DNA of 34,527 nt from DATCLS01 sp035265325. GTDB lineage: Bacteria > Actinomycetota > Acidimicrobiia > Acidimicrobiales > VFJN01. A program made the translations under genes and the position numbers. This document shows positions 21,993-30,998 of this stretch, in pieces (within the stretch, counting starts at the first letter, position 1; every line of letters begins with the position of its first letter). The stretch lies in the NCBI GenBank assembly GCA_035265325.1, contig DATFOS010000028.1, positions 1 through 34,527 of the forward strand. The letters are read 5' to 3'. A model generated the notes under the pieces. The model searched no databases and was not told the origin of the DNA. It worked only from the letters and a program-made list of their open reading frames with translations.

Positions 21993-24815
21993 GTGCTGAC
22001 CGACGCCCCCGATCCCGCCGACGGCGCGCTCCCGCCCGAGCCAGGCGGCCCCCGCGCGGGCGCGCATGCCTCGGATCCCCAGGCCACGGGTATCCATGAG
22101 GGTGTGGACGAGGCCCCGCGCGCCCCGACGAGTGCCCCCGAGGGCGCGGCGGAGCCCGACGCGGCGCGCCCCGATCGCGGTGGCGGGGGCCCGACGGTCG
22201 TGGCCGACGACCGTGGCGGCCGGCCGCCGGGCGGGGGCAACGGGGCCGGTCGGGGCCGCGGCGCCCGCCCGCCGGACGACCCGCCCGACCCGCGGGCCGG
22301 GAGCGCCGCCGGCGATCCCCACGACCGCACCTCGGGCGCCATCGACGTCGCCGGGGAGCCCGACGACGAGGCCGACGACTCCGACGACGCCGACGAGGTG
22401 ACGCTCGCCCGGCTCCACCTCCGGCCCCAGGACGTGCCGGCGGTGGTCACGCCGCGGCGCCGGGTCCGGGCGGCGGGTGACGTGCTCCGCCTGCTCGTGG
22501 GCCTCGCGCTGGTGGGCGTGGGCGTGTCGGTGGCCGTCTACGCCCGCAACACGGTCGGCGGCATCGAGCGCGACCTGACCGGCGGCTTCGCCCGGCTGCC
22601 CGACCGCATCGAGGAGGCGCTGGTCGGCCTGGCGCTGGTCATCTCGGCGGCGCTGCCGATCCTGGCGTCGATCGTGTTGCTGGCCCGGCGCCGGTTCCTG
22701 CTCACGGCCTCGCTGGCCGCGGCCGCGGTGGTGGCGGCCCTGGCGATGGACCAGATGAGTCGCGTCCTCGAGGACACCGGCGTCCTGATCAACGCCGAGA
22801 CCACCGCCGACACGGCGGCGACCGCCCGCGAGGTCGACCTGGGTGACCCCGGCTTCGCCACCGCGCCGCTCATCGCCTCGACGGTGGCGATCGTAACGAT
22901 CGTGGCGCCCCGCCTGCCCCAGCGCTGGCGGCGGGCGTCCTGGAGCGCGGTCGGCCTGCTCGTCGTCGTGCGCATCGTCGGGGCCAGCGCCCCGCCGCTC
23001 GACGTGCTCATCGCCCTCGGCGTGGGCCTGGCGGTGGGCTCGGTGGCGCCGGTGGCGGTGGGGGTGCCGAGCTTCGACCCCGACGGGCCGGCCCTCGTCC
23101 GCATGTTGCGGGGTGGGGGGATCGAGCCGGTCCGCATCGAGCAGATCCGCTCCATGGGCGGGCTGCTGGCTTACCGGGTGTGGCGGCGCGACCTGCCCAC
23201 GCTGGTCCTCCGCCTCCGCACGCCCCATGACCGCTCCGCCGACCTGCTGGAACGCCTGCTGCGCCGCGTCCGCTACAGGCGGCCCACCGGCGACGGGCCG
23301 CTCGGCTCGATGAAGCGCCGGATCGAGCGCGAGGCCCTCGCGGCCACCGTGGCGCGGGCCGGCGGCGTGCGGGTGCCGGCGCTCGAGGGGGTGGTGGCCG
23401 ACGCCAACGGCTCGGTCGGCCTGGCGGTCGAGGACACGGCCGCCCGCCCGCTGAGCGAGCTGGGGGAGGAGCTGACCGACGACATCCTCGACGCCGCCTG
23501 GAAGCAGCTCGCCCTGCTGCACTGGCGCCGCATCGCCCACCGCGACCTCGACCTCGACCACGTCGAGCTGGACCGCGCCGGCCGCGTATGGCTGATGGGC
23601 CTCGACCGGGCCGCCGTCGCCGCCAGCGACCGCGAACTTGCGCTCGACACCGCCCAGCTGCTCGTCGACTCGGCGTTGGCCATTGGGGCCGACCGGGCCG
23701 TCTGCAGCGCCGAGCGGTCGATCGGCGGCGACGCCATCCGCTCCGCCCTGCCCTACCTGCAGCCCCTGGCCCTGCCCTCCGGTACGCGCAGCGACGCCCG
23801 GCGCAACCGCGAGGTGCTGGCCCAGACCCGGGTCCGGGCCGGCGAGGTCACGGGCGAACCGGACATCGAGCTGGCCCGCCTCGACCGCGTCCGCACGCGC
23901 ACGATCGTGATGCTCGGCGTGGTGGTGCTGGCGTTCTACGTCCTGCTCCCGCAGCTCGCCGACCTCGAGCGGACCGCCGACGCCTTCCGCAGCGCCCACT
24001 GGGGCTGGCTGCCGCTGGTCGTGGCGGCGACGCTGGCCACGTTCGTGGGTGCCGCCGTGTCGTTCATGGGGTCGGTGCCCAACCCGATCCGCTTCTGGCC
24101 CACCCTGCGGGCCCAGGTGGCCTCGGCGTTCGTCGGTCGCATCACGCCGGGCAGCACGGGCGGCATCGCCGTCGGCATTCGCTACCTGCAGCGCTCCGGC
24201 CACGACCCGGCCGCCGCGACCGCGTCGGTGGGCCTGAACGCCGTCGCCGGATTCATCATCCACCTGTTCCTCATGGTCGGGTTCTTCGCCTGGACCGGCA
24301 CCAGCGGCATCGGTGGCTTCTCGCTGCCCGAAGTGAACCTCATCCTCGGCGTGGTGGCGCTCGTGCTGTCGCTGGGCGGGGCGATCCTGGTGGCCCGGCC
24401 GCTGCGCGACCGGCTGCTGCGCCCGGCGGTGCGCTCGATCGGCCAGGCGCTCACCGCCGTCCAGCAGGTGGCGACCAGCCCGCTCCGGGTCACCCAGCTG
24501 GTGGCCGGCTCGTCGCTGGTCACGCTGGCGTACATCGTTGCGCTGACGGCGTCGATCCAGGGCTTCGGCGGCGGGGTGTCGTTCCCCCAGATCGGGGCCG
24601 CCTACCTGGGCGCCGCCGCCCTGGCCTCGGCGTCGCCGACGCCGGGTGGCCTGGGCGCCCTCGAGGCCGCCCTCATCGCCGGCCTCTCCGGCTTCGGCCT
24701 CGACGACGGCACCGCGGTGTCGTCGGTCCTCGCCTTCCGCCTGGCCACCTACTGGCTGCCCACGTTCCCCGGTTGGGTCTCGTTCCACTGGATGGAGCGC
24801 CGGGGCGAGCTCTGA
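21993..24815 (+). CDS. Kinase-like and LPG-synthase-TM (flippase-like) membrane protein
   Basis: About 940 residues in four parts. Residues 1-155 are disordered (Pro, Gly, Asp, Arg). Residues 165-370 carry about six membrane helices. Residues 370-620 resemble a protein-kinase fold: LLAYRVWRRDLPTLVLRLR as the beta-strand with candidate Lys/Arg, AHRDLDLDH at 515-523 as catalytic loop (HRD present, usual Asn replaced by His), and MGLD at 535-538 in place of DFG. Residues 630-940 are a polytopic domain of the lysylphosphatidylglycerol-synthase TM family (TIGR00374/UPF0104-like), with the ITPGSTGG and SPTPGGLGALEAAL motifs. It lacks the LPG-synthase catalytic domain, so lipid transport or sensing is more likely than lysyl transfer. 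The start is uncertain: GTG 21993 avoids overlapping the HD gene. Confidence 0.75.
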   Translation: MLTDAPDPADGALPPEPGGPRAGAHASDPQATGIHEGVDEAPRAPTSAPEGAAEPDAARPDRGGGGPTVVADDRGGRPPGGGNGAGRGRGARPPDDPPDPRAGSAAGDPHDRTSGAIDVAGEPDDEADDSDDADEVTLARLHLRPQDVPAVVTPRRRVRAAGDVLRLLVGLALVGVGVSVAVYARNTVGGIERDLTGGFARLPDRIEEALVGLALVISAALPILASIVLLARRRFLLTASLAAAAVVAALAMDQMSRVLEDTGVLINAETTADTAATAREVDLGDPGFATAPLIASTVAIVTIVAPRLPQRWRRASWSAVGLLVVVRIVGASAPPLDVLIALGVGLAVGSVAPVAVGVPSFDPDGPALVRMLRGGGIEPVRIEQIRSMGGLLAYRVWRRDLPTLVLRLRTPHDRSADLLERLLRRVRYRRPTGDGPLGSMKRRIEREALAATVARAGGVRVPALEGVVADANGSVGLAVEDTAARPLSELGEELTDDILDAAWKQLALLHWRRIAHRDLDLDHVELDRAGRVWLMGLDRAAVAASDRELALDTAQLLVDSALAIGADRAVCSAERSIGGDAIRSALPYLQPLALPSGTRSDARRNREVLAQTRVRAGEVTGEPDIELARLDRVRTRTIVMLGVVVLAFYVLLPQLADLERTADAFRSAHWGWLPLVVAATLATFVGAAVSFMGSVPNPIRFWPTLRAQVASAFVGRITPGSTGGIAVGIRYLQRSGHDPAAATASVGLNAVAGFIIHLFLMVGFFAWTGTSGIGGFSLPEVNLILGVVALVLSLGGAILVARPLRDRLLRPAVRSIGQALTAVQQVATSPLRVTQLVAGSSLVTLAYIVALTASIQGFGGGVSFPQIGAAYLGAAALASASPTPGGLGALEAALIAGLSGFGLDDGTAVSSVLAFRLATYWLPTFPGWVSFHWMERRGEL

Positions 24816-24838
24816 GCGGCCCCCCTCCGGCGGCTCCG

Positions 24839-25819
24839 TCAGTTCAGCGGCGGGAGGCCCAGGCGCTCGCGCACCCGGGTCATCGTGGCCGAGGCGATGG
24901 CGCTCGCCTTGGCGGCGCCGGTGGCCAGGACCTCGTCGATGACGCCCGGGTCCTTCGCCAGCTCCTCGTTGCGCTCGCGGACCGGGCGCAGCGCCTCGAC
25001 CACGGCCTCGGCCGTGTCGGCCTTGAGCGGCCCGTACTGCTGGTACTTCCCCGCCAGCTCCTCGGGGTCGCCGTCGGTCACGGCCGCCAGGATCGACAGC
25101 AGATTGGCCACGCCCGGCTTGGCGTCGGGGTCGTAGCGCACCTCGTTGTCGCTGTCGGTCACCGCCCGCTTGAACTTGCGGACGATGTCCTTCGGGTCGT
25201 CGAGGAGGCCGACCGTGCCCTGCGGCGAGTCGAGCGACTTGGACATCTTGCTGTCGGGCCGCTGGAGGTCCATCACCCGGGCGCCGACGGGCGGGATGAC
25301 GTGGCGCGGCACCACGAACGTGTCGCCGAAGCGGCCGTTGAACCGGATGGCGAGGTCGCGGGCCAGCTCGATGTGCTGGCGCTGGTCGTCGCCGACCGGG
25401 ACCTCGTCGGTTTCGTACAGCAGGATGTCGGCGGCCTGCAGCGCCGGGTAGGTGAACAGGCCGGCGGACACGAAGTCGGCCCGGTCGCTCTTGTCCTTGA
25501 ATTGGACCATGCGCCGCAGCTCGCCGAACGCCGACGTGCACTCCATCACCCAGGTGAGCTCGGCGTGCTCGTGCACCATCGACTGGGCGAACAGGATGAT
25601 GACGTCGGGGTCGAGCCCGGAGGCCACCAGCAGGCGGGTGACCTCGGTGATCTTGGCCCGCAGCTCGGCCGGGTCGCGCGGGATGGTCAGGGCGTGCAGG
25701 TCGACGATGCAGTGGATCGCCTCGTCGTGCTGGTCGCGGGCCCATCGGCGGATCGCACCCAGGTAGTTGCCGAGGTGGATGTCGCCGGTCGGCTGGATGC
25801 CGGAGAACACGCGAGCCAT
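24839..25819 (-). CDS. trpS: Tryptophanyl-tRNA synthetase
   Basis: A 326-residue class Ic synthetase attaching Trp to tRNA-Trp. The HIGH-type motif is GDIHLGNYLGA (H15-L-G-N18) and the KMSKS loop is at 191-195. GDDQRQHIELARD, binding Trp, and CTSAFGELRRMVQFKDK are also typical of TrpS. Full length; no anticodon-domain extension. The ATG at 25819 begins MARVFSGIQPTG, the standard start, with TACCAT 9 nt upstream. It diverges from scpA, where M. tuberculosis has parA instead. Confidence 0.97.
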   Translation of the reverse strand: MARVFSGIQPTGDIHLGNYLGAIRRWARDQHDEAIHCIVDLHALTIPRDPAELRAKITEVTRLLVASGLDPDVIILFAQSMVHEHAELTWVMECTSAFGELRRMVQFKDKSDRADFVSAGLFTYPALQAADILLYETDEVPVGDDQRQHIELARDLAIRFNGRFGDTFVVPRHVIPPVGARVMDLQRPDSKMSKSLDSPQGTVGLLDDPKDIVRKFKRAVTDSDNEVRYDPDAKPGVANLLSILAAVTDGDPEELAGKYQQYGPLKADTAEAVVEALRPVRERNEELAKDPGVIDEVLATGAAKASAIASATMTRVRERLGLPPLN

Positions 25820-25834
25820 AGGCGCACGATGGTA
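25819..25834 (-). promoter_or_regulatory. Leaderless-type -10 element of trpS
   Basis: On the minus strand TACCAT (25834-25829) lies 9 nt before the ATG. A leaderless trpS transcript would exclude T-box or peptide-attenuation control. Confidence 0.5.
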
Positions 25835-25877
25835 GGGCGCCCCGTCCCAGGTCCCGAAACGGGTTCGCGGTGGCCGG

Positions 25878-25891
25878 TAGGCTCGTCCCGA
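25878..25891 (+). promoter_or_regulatory. Leaderless-type -10 element of scpA
   Basis: TAGGCT at 25878-25883 lies 7 nt before ATG 25891 and overlaps the alternative GTG-initiated reading from 25870, arguing against that start. Confidence 0.55.
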
Positions 25892-26682
25892 TGCCGTACG
25901 CGGTCCAGACGCCGGTGTTCGAGGGCCCGTTCGACCTCCTCCTCCACCTGATCCTGCGCGAGCAGGTCGACCTGTACGAGGTCGACCTCTCGTCGATCGT
26001 CGACGCGTACATCGCCGAGCTCGACCGCATGGCGCGGATGGAGGTCCGGCTCGACCTCGAGACGACGACCGAGTTCCTGCTGATCGCGGCCACGCTCGTC
26101 GAGCTGAAGAGCCGGCGTCTCCTGCCGTCCGGCAGCGACCTGGACCTCGACGAGGAGCTGGCCCTGTGGGAGGAACGTGACCTCCTGCTCCACCGGCTGG
26201 TCGAGTGCAAGACCTTCAAGGACGCGGCGCTGACCCTCCAGACGATGGCGGGGGAGGCGGGCCGGTCGTACCCGCGCTCGGCTGGGCTCGACGAGCGCTT
26301 CCTCGGGCTGGTACCCGCCCTGCTCGAGGGCGTCACGCCCGAGCACGTGCGCCTGGCCTACCTGCGGGCGACCGCCCCCAAGCCGGTGCCGGTGGTCGAC
26401 GTCGGCCACATCCACCACGCCCGGGCGTCGGTCACCGAGGCCATGGCCGAGCTGATCGACGAGCTGCCTCGCGTCGGGCGCATCACGTTCCGGGCGCTGA
26501 CCGGCGACCTGGTCGAGCGGATCGAGGTCGTGGTCCGGTTCCTGGCGCTGCTCGAGCTGTACAAGCAGGACCTGGTCGACCTCGACCAGCCCCGGGCGTT
26601 CGGTGACCTCGTGATCACGTGGGTGGGCGGCGACGGCGTCGAGGCGCCGGCGCTCGGCAAGATCGACGTCTACGACGGGTGA
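25891..26682 (+). CDS. scpA: Segregation and condensation protein A
   Basis: A 263-residue kleisin of the SMC-ScpAB condensin. The N-terminal helical block VFEGPFDLLLHLILREQVDL, near residues 8-27, is the ScpA signature and contacts the SMC neck; TEFLLIAATLVELKSRRLLP follows. The C-terminal winged helix (GRITFRALTGDLVERIEVVV onward) would bind the SMC head. ATG 25891 gives the usual MPYAVQTPVFEGPFDLLL start. It forms a translationally linked set with scpB (4-nt gap) and rluB. No SMC gene is in this window, as expected. Confidence 0.95.
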   Translation: MPYAVQTPVFEGPFDLLLHLILREQVDLYEVDLSSIVDAYIAELDRMARMEVRLDLETTTEFLLIAATLVELKSRRLLPSGSDLDLDEELALWEERDLLLHRLVECKTFKDAALTLQTMAGEAGRSYPRSAGLDERFLGLVPALLEGVTPEHVRLAYLRATAPKPVPVVDVGHIHHARASVTEAMAELIDELPRVGRITFRALTGDLVERIEVVVRFLALLELYKQDLVDLDQPRAFGDLVITWVGGDGVEAPALGKIDVYDG

Positions 26683-26686
26683 CCCG

Positions 26687-27409
26687 GTGAGCGACCCGGA
26701 ACTCCCGGCGACGGCGAGGTTGCGGCACGAGGCCCGGCGGGCCATCGAGGCGCTCGTCCTCGTGGCCGAGGACCCGCTCGACGCCAACCTCATCGGCCAA
26801 TTGCTCGAGGTGTCGCCGGTCGTTGTCGAGGAGCTGTGCCGCGAGCTGGCGTCCGAGTACGAGGAGCAGGGGCGCGGGTTCCAGCTCGTGCGCGTGGCCG
26901 GCGGGTGGCGCTACCAGACGCACCCCGACCAGGCCCCCTACGTCCAGCGCTTCGTCCTCGAGGGCCAGGCGACCCGGCTCTCGGCCGCCGCCCTCGAGAC
27001 GCTGGCGATCGTGGCCTACAAGCAGCCGCTGTCCCGGGCGCAGGTGGCTGCCATCCGGGGCGTGAGCGTCGACGGCGTCATGCGGACGCTCCAGCAGCGG
27101 GGCTACGTGGCCGAGGTGGCCCGCGACCCGGGCCCGGGCCAGGCGGTCCTGTACGGCACGACCCGGCTGTTCCTCGAGCACATCGGCGTCAACGACCTGT
27201 CCGAGCTGCCGCCGCTGGGGCAGTTCGTGCCGGACGCGCAGGTGGTGGAGCAGCTGGAGCAGGGCCTCCGGCCGGACGGGCCGTCCGCTGCCGAGCGCTA
27301 CGAGATGGCGAACGCCGCCAGCGTCGACCGCTTCCTGGCCACGCCGGACGGGCTGGACGACGGGCGCGACCCCCTCGACGACCTCGACGACCTCGACGAC
27401 GACCTGTGA
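26687..27409 (+). CDS. scpB: Segregation and condensation protein B
   Basis: A 240-residue ScpB, partner of ScpA. Two winged helices are present: residues about 15-95 (RAIEALVLVAEDPLDANLIGQLL) and 97-175 (LSAAALETLAIVAYKQPLSR, IRGVSVDGVMRTLQQRGYV). The C-terminus ends in an acidic LDDLDDLDDDL run from a CTC-GAC-GAC repeat, not conserved in the family. The GTG at 26687 follows scpA by 4 nt; the TGA overlaps the rluB GTG by 4 nt. Confidence 0.95.
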   Translation: MSDPELPATARLRHEARRAIEALVLVAEDPLDANLIGQLLEVSPVVVEELCRELASEYEEQGRGFQLVRVAGGWRYQTHPDQAPYVQRFVLEGQATRLSAAALETLAIVAYKQPLSRAQVAAIRGVSVDGVMRTLQQRGYVAEVARDPGPGQAVLYGTTRLFLEHIGVNDLSELPPLGQFVPDAQVVEQLEQGLRPDGPSAAERYEMANAASVDRFLATPDGLDDGRDPLDDLDDLDDDL

Positions 27410-28173
27410 CAGAGCAGCGGCTGCAGAAGGTGCTGGCCCAGGCCGGGATCGGCAGCCGGCGGGCGTGCGAGGAGCTGATCGCTGCCGGCCGGGTCCGGGT
27501 CAACGGCGAGCGTGCCATCCTCGGCGGCAAGGTCGACCCCGAGACCGACCTGGTCGAGGTCGACGGGGCCGCCGTCGGCGTGCGAGAGGGTCTGGTCCAC
27601 TACCTGCTCAACAAGCCCGCCGGCGTGGTCACGACGGCGTCCGACCCGCAGGGGCGACCGACCGTCGTGGGGCTGGTCCCGGACGAGCCCCGGGTGTTCC
27701 CGGTCGGGCGGCTCGACGCCGACACCGAGGGCCTGCTGGTGCTCACGAACGACGGCGAGCTGGCCCACCGGCTGACCCACCCGAGCTTCGGCATCGACAA
27801 GGAGTACCTGGCCGAGGTCGAGGGCACCCCATCGCGCGGCGCCCTGCGCCGCCTGCGCGAGGGCGTCGAGCTGGAGGACGGCCCGACCGTCCCCGCCACC
27901 GTGTCGACGGCGGGGCCGCACCTGCTGCGGATCACGATCCACGAGGGCCGCAACCGGCAGGTCCGGCGCATGTGCGCCGCCGTCGGCCATCCCGTCCGCC
28001 GGCTGGTGCGGGTGCGGATCGGGCCGGTCACCGACCACCGCCTCCCGCCCGGTGAGTGGCGGCCGCTGACCCAGGACGAGGTGCGGGCGCTCGAGCGCGC
28101 TGCGGTGCCGCGACCAGCGCCCAGGCCCCGCCGCCCGGCCCCGGCTGGCACCCGCCGGCCCGCCCGCCGGTAA
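27406..28173 (+). CDS. rluB: Pseudouridine synthase of the RsuA/RluB/E/F family
   Basis: A 255-residue rRNA pseudouridine synthase. The S4 domain is at about 4-60 (RLQKVLAQAGIGSRRACEELI) and the catalytic domain contains GRLDADTEGLLVLTNDG with catalytic Asp104 and NRQVRRMCAAVGHPV. The target is probably the 23S rRNA site of RluB by context (next to scpAB in many bacteria); RsuA or RluF specificity cannot be excluded. A basic Pro/Arg tail follows residue 235. The GTG at 27406 overlaps scpB (GTGA). It is the only gene here ending in TAA; that codon begins the TAACCT hexamer before aroH. Confidence 0.92.
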   Translation: MTEQRLQKVLAQAGIGSRRACEELIAAGRVRVNGERAILGGKVDPETDLVEVDGAAVGVREGLVHYLLNKPAGVVTTASDPQGRPTVVGLVPDEPRVFPVGRLDADTEGLLVLTNDGELAHRLTHPSFGIDKEYLAEVEGTPSRGALRRLREGVELEDGPTVPATVSTAGPHLLRITIHEGRNRQVRRMCAAVGHPVRRLVRVRIGPVTDHRLPPGEWRPLTQDEVRALERAAVPRPAPRPRRPAPAGTRRPARR

Positions 28174-28186
28174 CCTCTACGGGCCA
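28171..28186 (+). promoter_or_regulatory. Leaderless-type -10 of aroH overlapping the rluB stop
   Basis: TAACCT at 28171-28176, 9 nt before ATG 28186. Its first three bases are the TAA stop of rluB. Confidence 0.55.
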
Positions 28187-28554
28187 TGTCGCCTGCCGTC
28201 CGCGCTCTGCGCGGTGCCACCACCCTCGACGTCGACGAGAAGGATCACCTTTTCGAGCGGGTGATCGCCCTGTTCGGGGAGCTGTTCGAGCGGAACGCCC
28301 TCGACAACGACGATCTCATCAGCGTGATCCTGACGGCCACCGGCGACATCCACGCGGCGTTCCCTGCCGAGGCGGCCCGCAAGTTCGGGCTCGGCGACGT
28401 GCCCCTCCTGTGCGCCCGCGAGCTCGAGATCGAGGGTGGGACACCCCGGTGCGTGCGCGTGCTGATCCACCTGAGCACCGACGTGGCGCGCGGCGAGCTC
28501 CACCACGTGTACCTCGAAGGCGCGCAGAACCTGCGCGACGACCTTCCCCGATGA
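28186..28554 (+). CDS. aroH: Chorismate mutase, AroH class
   Basis: A 122-residue monofunctional chorismate mutase of the trimeric Bacillus subtilis AroH type, turning chorismate into prephenate. VRALRGATT (R9 matching the catalytic Arg7), ATGDIHAAFPAEAAR, PLLCARELEIEGG (Cys and Glu of the active site), CVRVLIH (Arg90 equivalent) and HHVYLEGAQNLRDDL (Tyr108 equivalent) align end to end. The position of B. subtilis Lys60 is Glu here, which I also recall from Thermus. This class is uncommon beside the AroQ type in actinobacteria. It stands directly before tyrA and aroA, so the three form an aromatic amino acid unit. Confidence 0.95.
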   Translation: MSPAVRALRGATTLDVDEKDHLFERVIALFGELFERNALDNDDLISVILTATGDIHAAFPAEAARKFGLGDVPLLCARELEIEGGTPRCVRVLIHLSTDVARGELHHVYLEGAQNLRDDLPR

Positions 28555-28572
28555 CGCGATCATCGCGTCGGG

Positions 28573-29676
28573 ATGCCGTCTGACGTGGTGCTCGGCCAAC
28601 GCCCCGAGCCGGGGCGCGTCGTCGTGGTCGGGACCGGCCTGATCGGCGGGTCCATCGGCATGCGGCTGCGCCAGCTGGGCTGGCACGTGACCGGCCGCGA
28701 CGCGGACCCGGCGCGGGCCGAGCGGGCGCGGGAGCTGGGCGCGCTCGACGCCGTCGGCCACGACGGGAACGCCGACATCACGTTCGTCGCCACGCCGACG
28801 CGGTCGGTCCCCACCGAGGCGCGCGCCGCCCTGGCCGAGGGGCCGGGCGTCGTCACCGACGTCGGGAGCGTGAAGGCCGCCGTCGTCGACGGCGTGGCCC
28901 ATCCCCGCTTCGTGGGCGGCCACCCGATGGCCGGGTCCGAGCAGGAGGGCGTCGACGGGGCCACGCCGGAGCTGTTCGAGGGCGCCACCTGGGTGCTGAC
29001 CCCGACCTCGGGAACGGACGCCGGCGCGTTCGCCCAGGTCCGCCAGGTCGTCACCGCGCTCGGGGCCGAGGTCCTGGCCATCCCGCCCGACCGCCACGAC
29101 AACCTCGTCGCGGTCGTCTCCCACGTGCCGCACCTGACGGCGGCGACGCTCATGCGGCTGGCCGCCGGCCGCAGCGAGGAGCACAGGGTCCTGCTGCGCC
29201 TGGCCGCCGGCGGGTTCCGGGACATGACCCGCATCGCCTCGGGCCATCCCGGCATCTGGCCGGACATCTGCGACGACAACCGCGACGCCATCATCGACGT
29301 GCTCGACGAGCTGATCGACGCCCTCCACGAGGTGCGCCAGGTCGTGGCCAAGGGCGACCGCGACGGGCTGGTCGGGGCGCTCGAGCAGGCCCGGGCCGCC
29401 CGCGTCAACCTGCCGGCCCGCTTCAACACGCCGGCCAACCTGCGCGAGATCCGGGTGCCGGTGCCCGACCGGACCGGCGTCGTCGCCGAGGTCGCCACGC
29501 TCGCCACCGAGATCGACGTCAGCATCGTCGACCTGGAGATCGTCCACTCGACCGAGGGCGAGCAGGGTGTCATGGTGATGCTCGTGGCCAGCTCGTCGGC
29601 CGAGGCGTTCCGCCGGGCGCTGCTGCGCAGCGGCTACCGCGCCTCCGTCCACGTCCTCGGAGGCGAACCCCGATGA
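28573..29676 (+). CDS. tyrA: Prephenate dehydrogenase
   Basis: A 367-residue TyrA making 4-hydroxyphenylpyruvate, or arogenate dehydrogenase by specificity. The Rossmann motif VVVVGTGLIGGSIG is at 16-29, followed by DVGSVKAAVVDG, GGHPMAGSEQEG and the HVPHLTAATLM region with the catalytic His. A C-terminal ACT domain (about 295-360, VPVPDRTGVVAEVATLATE) probably senses tyrosine. The ATG at 28573 lies 18 nt after aroH with no clear ribosome-binding site; a GTG at 28585 is an alternative. The stop overlaps aroA (ATGA). Confidence 0.94.
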   Translation: MPSDVVLGQRPEPGRVVVVGTGLIGGSIGMRLRQLGWHVTGRDADPARAERARELGALDAVGHDGNADITFVATPTRSVPTEARAALAEGPGVVTDVGSVKAAVVDGVAHPRFVGGHPMAGSEQEGVDGATPELFEGATWVLTPTSGTDAGAFAQVRQVVTALGAEVLAIPPDRHDNLVAVVSHVPHLTAATLMRLAAGRSEEHRVLLRLAAGGFRDMTRIASGHPGIWPDICDDNRDAIIDVLDELIDALHEVRQVVAKGDRDGLVGALEQARAARVNLPARFNTPANLREIRVPVPDRTGVVAEVATLATEIDVSIVDLEIVHSTEGEQGVMVMLVASSSAEAFRRALLRSGYRASVHVLGGEPR

Positions 29677-30998
29677 GCACCGCCACCCACGAGGTTCTCC
29701 CGCTGGCGGCCCCGGTCGAGGCCGTGGTCCGCCCGCCGGGCTCGAAGAGCCTGACCAACCGGGCGCTGGTGTGCGCCGGCCTGGCCCAGGGCCGGTCGGT
29801 CATCGACGGCGCCCTGTTCGCGGACGACACCGAGGCGATGGCGGGGGCGCTGGGCGCCCTCGGGGCGATCATCATCGGCGACCCTGGCGCCGGGCGGATC
29901 GAGGTCATCGGCACCGGCGGCGAGCTGACCCCGGGCCCGGTGGACCTCGACGTGCGCCTGTCCGGCACGACCAGCCGCTTCCTCCTCCCCGTCGTCGCCC
30001 TCGGCCACGGCCGCTACCGCGTCGACGGCGGCGCGCCGCTGCGGGCCCGGCCGATGGGGCCGGTGCTCGACGGCATCCGGACCATGGGCGCCGCGGTCGA
30101 GCACGAGGGCGAGGACGGCCACCTCCCGGTCACGGTCGTGGCACCGGGCGGGCTGTCGGGCGGGACCGTCCGGGTGCGCGGCGACATCTCCAGCCAGTTC
30201 CTCTCCGGCCTGCTGTTGGCGGCGCCGTACGCCGACGACGGCGTGCGGCTGGAGCTGACGACGCCGCTGGTGGCGCGCGACTTCGTGGCCATGACGGCGG
30301 CCGTGATGAACGGCTTCGACGTCCACCCCGACCTGACGGACCTGTCCGACGACGGCGGGACCGTGGTCGTGCCCGCCGGGCGCCGCTACTTCCCGGCCGA
30401 CTACCGGGTCGAGCCCGACGCCTCGGCCGCCTCCTACTTCCTGTCCGCGGCCGCCATCTGCGGCGGGCAGGTGACGATCGACGGGCTCGGGTCCGACTCG
30501 CTGCAGGGCGACACGCGCTTCGCCGACGTCCTCGGCGCCATGGGCGCCCGGGTCGAGTGGGAGCCGCGGCGCACGACCATCGTGCGCGAGGGGCCGCTGC
30601 GGGGCCTGGGCGACGTCGACCTGTCCCGCCTGCCCGACATGGCCCAGACGCTGGCGGTCGTGGCCGTCTTCGCCGACGCCCCCACCCGGGTGCGCGGCGT
30701 CGGGTTCATCCGGGGCCACGAGACCGATCGCATCGCCGCCGTCGTGCGCGAGCTGCGCCGCTGCGGCATCGAGGCCGACGAGGCCGACGACGGGTTCCTG
30801 GTCCGCCCCGGCACGCCCCGGCCGGCGGTGGTCGAGACCTACGCCGACCACCGCATGGCGATGAGCTTCGCGCTGCTGGGCCTGCGCGTCCCCGGCATCA
30901 CGATCGCCGACCCGGGCTGCGTGGCCAAGACGTTCCCGGGCTACTGGGACGCGCTGGACACCCTCCGTTCACCCGGTCTCGGGATCACGGCCAACTAG
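29673..30998 (+). CDS. aroA: EPSP synthase (3-phosphoshikimate 1-carboxyvinyltransferase)
   Basis: A 441-residue EPSP synthase, joining shikimate-3-phosphate and PEP. PPGSKSLTNRA with Lys25, LSGTTSRFLLP, RGDISSQFLSGLL, PDASAASYFL and YADHRMAMSF cover both domains in order. The PEP-loop sequence LSGTTSR differs from the E. coli LGNAGTAMRP; it looks like an actinobacterial variant. Glyphosate response cannot be predicted from this. It ends with TAG, which also begins the TAGGGT hexamer before cmk. Confidence 0.96.
   Translation: MSTATHEVLPLAAPVEAVVRPPGSKSLTNRALVCAGLAQGRSVIDGALFADDTEAMAGALGALGAIIIGDPGAGRIEVIGTGGELTPGPVDLDVRLSGTTSRFLLPVVALGHGRYRVDGGAPLRARPMGPVLDGIRTMGAAVEHEGEDGHLPVTVVAPGGLSGGTVRVRGDISSQFLSGLLLAAPYADDGVRLELTTPLVARDFVAMTAAVMNGFDVHPDLTDLSDDGGTVVVPAGRRYFPADYRVEPDASAASYFLSAAAICGGQVTIDGLGSDSLQGDTRFADVLGAMGARVEWEPRRTTIVREGPLRGLGDVDLSRLPDMAQTLAVVAVFADAPTRVRGVGFIRGHETDRIAAVVRELRRCGIEADEADDGFLVRPGTPRPAVVETYADHRMAMSFALLGLRVPGITIADPGCVAKTFPGYWDALDTLRSPGLGITAN

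Noticed and set aside
21981..26336. 1451-codon minus-strand open frame
   Set aside because: Arg/Gly/His-rich shadow spanning several recognised genes on both strands; only the trpS frame there is real.
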